Source of the DNA: Oscillibacter sp.
GTDB lineage: Bacteria; Bacillota; Clostridia; Oscillospirales; Oscillospiraceae
Direction of reading: 5' to 3'
Length of the DNA: 23,284 nucleotides
Assembly (NCBI GenBank): GCA_009773995.1
Contig: VSMY01000027.1
Location: forward strand, 1-23,284
In this document: piece after piece, positions 21,770 through 23,284 of the stretch
Numbering within the stretch: position 1 is the stretch's first letter
Layout: each line of letters begins with the position of its first letter
Made by a program: the position numbers and the translations under genes
The notes under the pieces: model-generated
Told to the model about the DNA's origin: nothing
Seen by the model: the letters and a program-made list of their open reading frames with translations, nothing else
The model's database searches: none

Positions 21770-21804
21770 GAGAGGCCCGGGAGCGGTTCCCGGGCCTCTC
21801 TTTA
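21770..21804. terminator. Bidirectional intrinsic terminator between convergent genes
   Basis: GAGAGGCCCGGGA (21770-21782) pairs perfectly with 21788-21800 across GCGGT. TTTAAT follows on the plus strand and CCTTTTACG on the minus strand. It separates the small membrane protein gene from the Cys-rich gene. Confidence 0.78.
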
Positions 21805-21810
21805 ATGGTA

Positions 21811-22083
21811 TCAGCATTGGCATCCGCCGCAGGGGATGAGCTTGATGCAGTCCGCGCCGATCTGGGGCGGGATGCTCATGGTCATCGCGCCGTTGTACTC
21901 GATGCAGACGCACTGGCCCGGCCGGAAGCAGCAGGCGTCGTTGGTATGGACCAGCACCTCCTGACAGCCGCACAGGTCGCACACCAGCAGGTCGCAGCAG
22001 TTCACCCGCAGGATGCGGGCCTTCATAACCACGGGCTCCCGGCACTCCGTCTCCTGGGCGCACTCATTGCAGACAGGTTCCAT
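21811..22083 (-). CDS. Cysteine-rich small protein (16 Cys in 90 residues)
   Basis: This 90-residue protein has sixteen cysteines, several in CxxC or CC pairs: CNEC near the N terminus, then NCCDLLVCDLCGCQEV, then ACCFRPGQCVC, and a tail IPCGGCQC. It has neither a signal peptide nor a membrane helix. Such spacing suggests metal binding or disulphide cross-linking, as in some spore-coat or metallothionein-like proteins, but no family is recognised. AAGGAGG lies 8 nt before ATG 22083. A perfect 9-bp dyad (22101-22123) sits directly upstream, between this gene and the ModE-like regulator, which is 51 nt away on the same strand. Confidence 0.72.
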   Translation of the reverse strand: MEPVCNECAQETECREPVVMKARILRVNCCDLLVCDLCGCQEVLVHTNDACCFRPGQCVCIEYNGAMTMSIPPQIGADCIKLIPCGGCQC

Positions 22084-22100
22084 AAGAGGACCTCCTTATT

Positions 22101-22123
22101 CATAGGATGTACTCCATCCTATG
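22101..22123. promoter_or_regulatory. Perfect 9-bp dyad upstream of the Cys-rich gene (candidate operator)
   Basis: CATAGGATG (22101-22109) and CATCCTATG (22115-22123) form a perfect inverted repeat with a 5-nt spacer. It lies 12 nt after the ModE-like stop and 18 nt before the Cys-rich start. No T-run follows, which favours an operator or a translational hairpin over a terminator. Confidence 0.5.
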
Positions 22124-22134
22124 CGCGGGGGCCC

Positions 22135-22491
22135 TCAGAGGTCCCGGAAGCGTGTCTGGAACCGCTCCTGGGCGAAGGCGCAGACCTCCTCCCGGAGGGC
22201 CCGGTAGGCGGCCAGCAAAGTTTCCGCCTCCTTTGTCAGCACCGCGCCGCCGCCGTGGCGGCCCCCGATGGTGGAGTCCAGGAGCTTGTACCCCAGGGAC
22301 TCCTCCGCATCCCGGACGATGCGCCAGGCCTTGGAGTAGGCCATGCCCATGGACCCCGCCGCCGCCCGGAGGGAGCGTTTTTCCCGGACCTCCTCCAGAA
22401 GGGCGGCCACGCCGGGCCCGAAGCGCCGCCGCCCCTCCCCGTCCAGAAGGCGGAGGGTGACGGCCAGGCGCAGGTTATTGGTGGTTTTCAT
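22135..22491 (-). CDS. ModE/LysR-type winged-helix transcriptional regulator
   Basis: This 118-residue protein consists of a single winged helix-turn-helix of the ModE N-terminal type: GPGVAALLEEVREKRSLRAA, SMGMAYSKAWRIVRDAEESL, then the wing TIGGRHGGGAVLTKEAETLL. It lacks the molbindin domain of full ModE, so molybdate sensing is not expected from this protein alone. The ATG at 22491 has GGGAGGAG upstream and overlaps the end of the preceding gene by 17 nt, implying coupling. The Cys-rich gene follows, with a 9-bp dyad between. Targets are unknown; the dyad is a candidate. Confidence 0.8.
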   Translation of the reverse strand: MKTTNNLRLAVTLRLLDGEGRRRFGPGVAALLEEVREKRSLRAAAGSMGMAYSKAWRIVRDAEESLGYKLLDSTIGGRHGGGAVLTKEAETLLAAYRALREEVCAFAQERFQTRFRDL

Positions 22492-23284
22492 CGGTGTACT
22501 CCTCCCGGCTGGTCAGGACCAGCTCGCCGTATTCCTGATTCCAATCCAGAATTTCCGTGTAACGAAAGACCGTGCCGTCCTCCCGGACCTCGGCGACGGG
22601 ATACTCCACATGGAAATAGTGGAACTCCTCCGCAAGATTCAAGCCGGGGCCGCCGGGCCGGATGGGGCCGGCCTCCTCATAGGGGACCCAGATTTCAAAG
22701 CCGGGCCGGCCGCTGTCTCCGGTGCTCTCCCAGGTTTCGACCTCCACCCGGTCCAAAAGCAGTTCTCCCGTTTCGTCGGGCTTGTAGACCTCTGTGACAT
22801 ACCTAGACCCGGCGGGGCCGTCCTTGTACCCGGCGGTGAGTTCCCTCGTCTCCGGGCGGGTCTCCGCCCCTTGGAGGGTGAAGGCGTATTGGTACTGTTC
22901 CGCCTCCGGGTCCCAGGTCCAATAGTAATAGGGGATGGTGTTGTTGGCGGGCCAGCCGAAGAGGCCGAAGTCCGTGCTGCCGTCAAAGTTCAGGTCCAGG
23001 ACCTCCATGCTCTCCTCCGGGGACCAGCACTCCGTGTAGTGGTAGAACGCCTCCGGCATGCCCTCGTCCCATTCGGCCTCGATGACCTCCCGGCTCAGGA
23101 TGGTCTGGATGAGCGCGTCGCCGTCGTATACCCGGACCTCCCGGACGCCGACGCTGTATTCGTCTAGCCGCTTCCCCACGGCCTCCAGGGTCAGGGTCCG
23201 CCCGTCCGCCAGGGGGGCCTCCAGGGTTAAAAGCACATGGTCCTCCGAGGGGACCTCCTCCGCGGGGGCCTCCGTCTCCGGGGG
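22475..23284 (-). CDS. Probable lipoprotein, 3' part (5' end outside the window)
   Basis: The frame is open to the right edge, so at least 269 residues are visible and the true start lies beyond 23284. A GTG at 23236 is internal, since the preceding codons continue the frame with a Pro/Glu-rich linker (PETEAPAEEVPSEDH) of the kind that follows a lipoprotein signal. The folded part is acidic. It has VLDLNFDGSTDFGLFGWP followed by YYYWTWDPEAEQYQY, which resembles the XAC2610/FG-GAP-like pattern of extracytoplasmic proteins. Its end overlaps the ModE-like gene. A signal peptide should be sought upstream. No enzymatic motif is seen. Confidence 0.65.
   Translation of the reverse strand, partial: PPETEAPAEEVPSEDHVLLTLEAPLADGRTLTLEAVGKRLDEYSVGVREVRVYDGDALIQTILSREVIEAEWDEGMPEAFYHYTECWSPEESMEVLDLNFDGSTDFGLFGWPANNTIPYYYWTWDPEAEQYQYAFTLQGAETRPETRELTAGYKDGPAGSRYVTEVYKPDETGELLLDRVEVETWESTGDSGRPGFEIWVPYEEAGPIRPGGPGLNLAEEFHYFHVEYPVAEVREDGTVFRYTEILDWNQEYGELVLTSREEYTDENHQ

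Noticed and set aside
22135..22491. Naming the regulator a full ModE molybdate sensor
   Set aside because: Only the DNA-binding domain is present, and no molybdate transport genes are nearby.

Overview
The window reads as a high-GC Bacillota chromosome, most like gut Oscillospiraceae (Flavonifractor, Lawsonibacter and relatives). This is inferred from the GC-rich right two-thirds, Shine-Dalgarno sequences of the AGGAGG type, CCA-encoding tRNA-Ala genes with G3-U70, and families such as DUF4317, DUF1538 and DUF6809. No species can be named from sequence reading alone.

Left part, about 1-7964, is accessory DNA of lower and uneven GC. It holds a 5'-truncated type I restriction specificity (hsdS) fragment running off the left edge and a DUF6076 zinc-ribbon gene. 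A forward integration/maintenance module follows: excisionase-like HTH, winged-helix Rep-like protein, a cluster of three hairpins, a ribbon-helix-helix protein, a DUF6809 protein and two tandem tyrosine integrases. After it come a small hypothetical gene and a SWIM zinc-finger gene. A 13-bp direct repeat (836-848 and 7952-7964) brackets the integrase module. The junction with GC-rich chromosome lies next to a tRNA-Ala region (8078-8467) with one intact tRNA-Ala(GGC), a 5' half-copy of a tRNA-Ala(CGC), and a full-length but damaged tRNA-Ala(CGC)-like copy. This looks like a worn tRNA integration hot spot.

Right part, about 8500-23284, looks like host chromosome. It carries a glycine-zipper mini-protein, a histidine phosphatase-GNAT fusion, and a Ca2+/Na+-type antiporter behind a complete yybP-ykoY (Mn2+) riboswitch with promoter, aptamer and mutually exclusive terminator. 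Next are a DUF1538 transporter with internal duplication paired with a tandem PII-like protein, and a DUF4317 protein. Three genes on the minus strand (18155 to 14969) encode proteins I do not recognise. Divergent from them is a cell-wall pair, an FHA-SEDS glycosyltransferase fusion overlapping a short class B penicillin-binding protein. The window ends with a small membrane protein, a 16-cysteine mini-protein, a ModE-type winged-helix regulator and the 3' part of a probable lipoprotein gene.

Points that most deserve a second look are the unrecognised three-gene cluster and its leader with a paired ribosome-binding site, the PII/DUF1538 pair, the FHA-SEDS/mini-PBP pair, the riboswitch, the integrase with a second arm-binding-like domain at its C terminus, and the tRNA-associated island junction.
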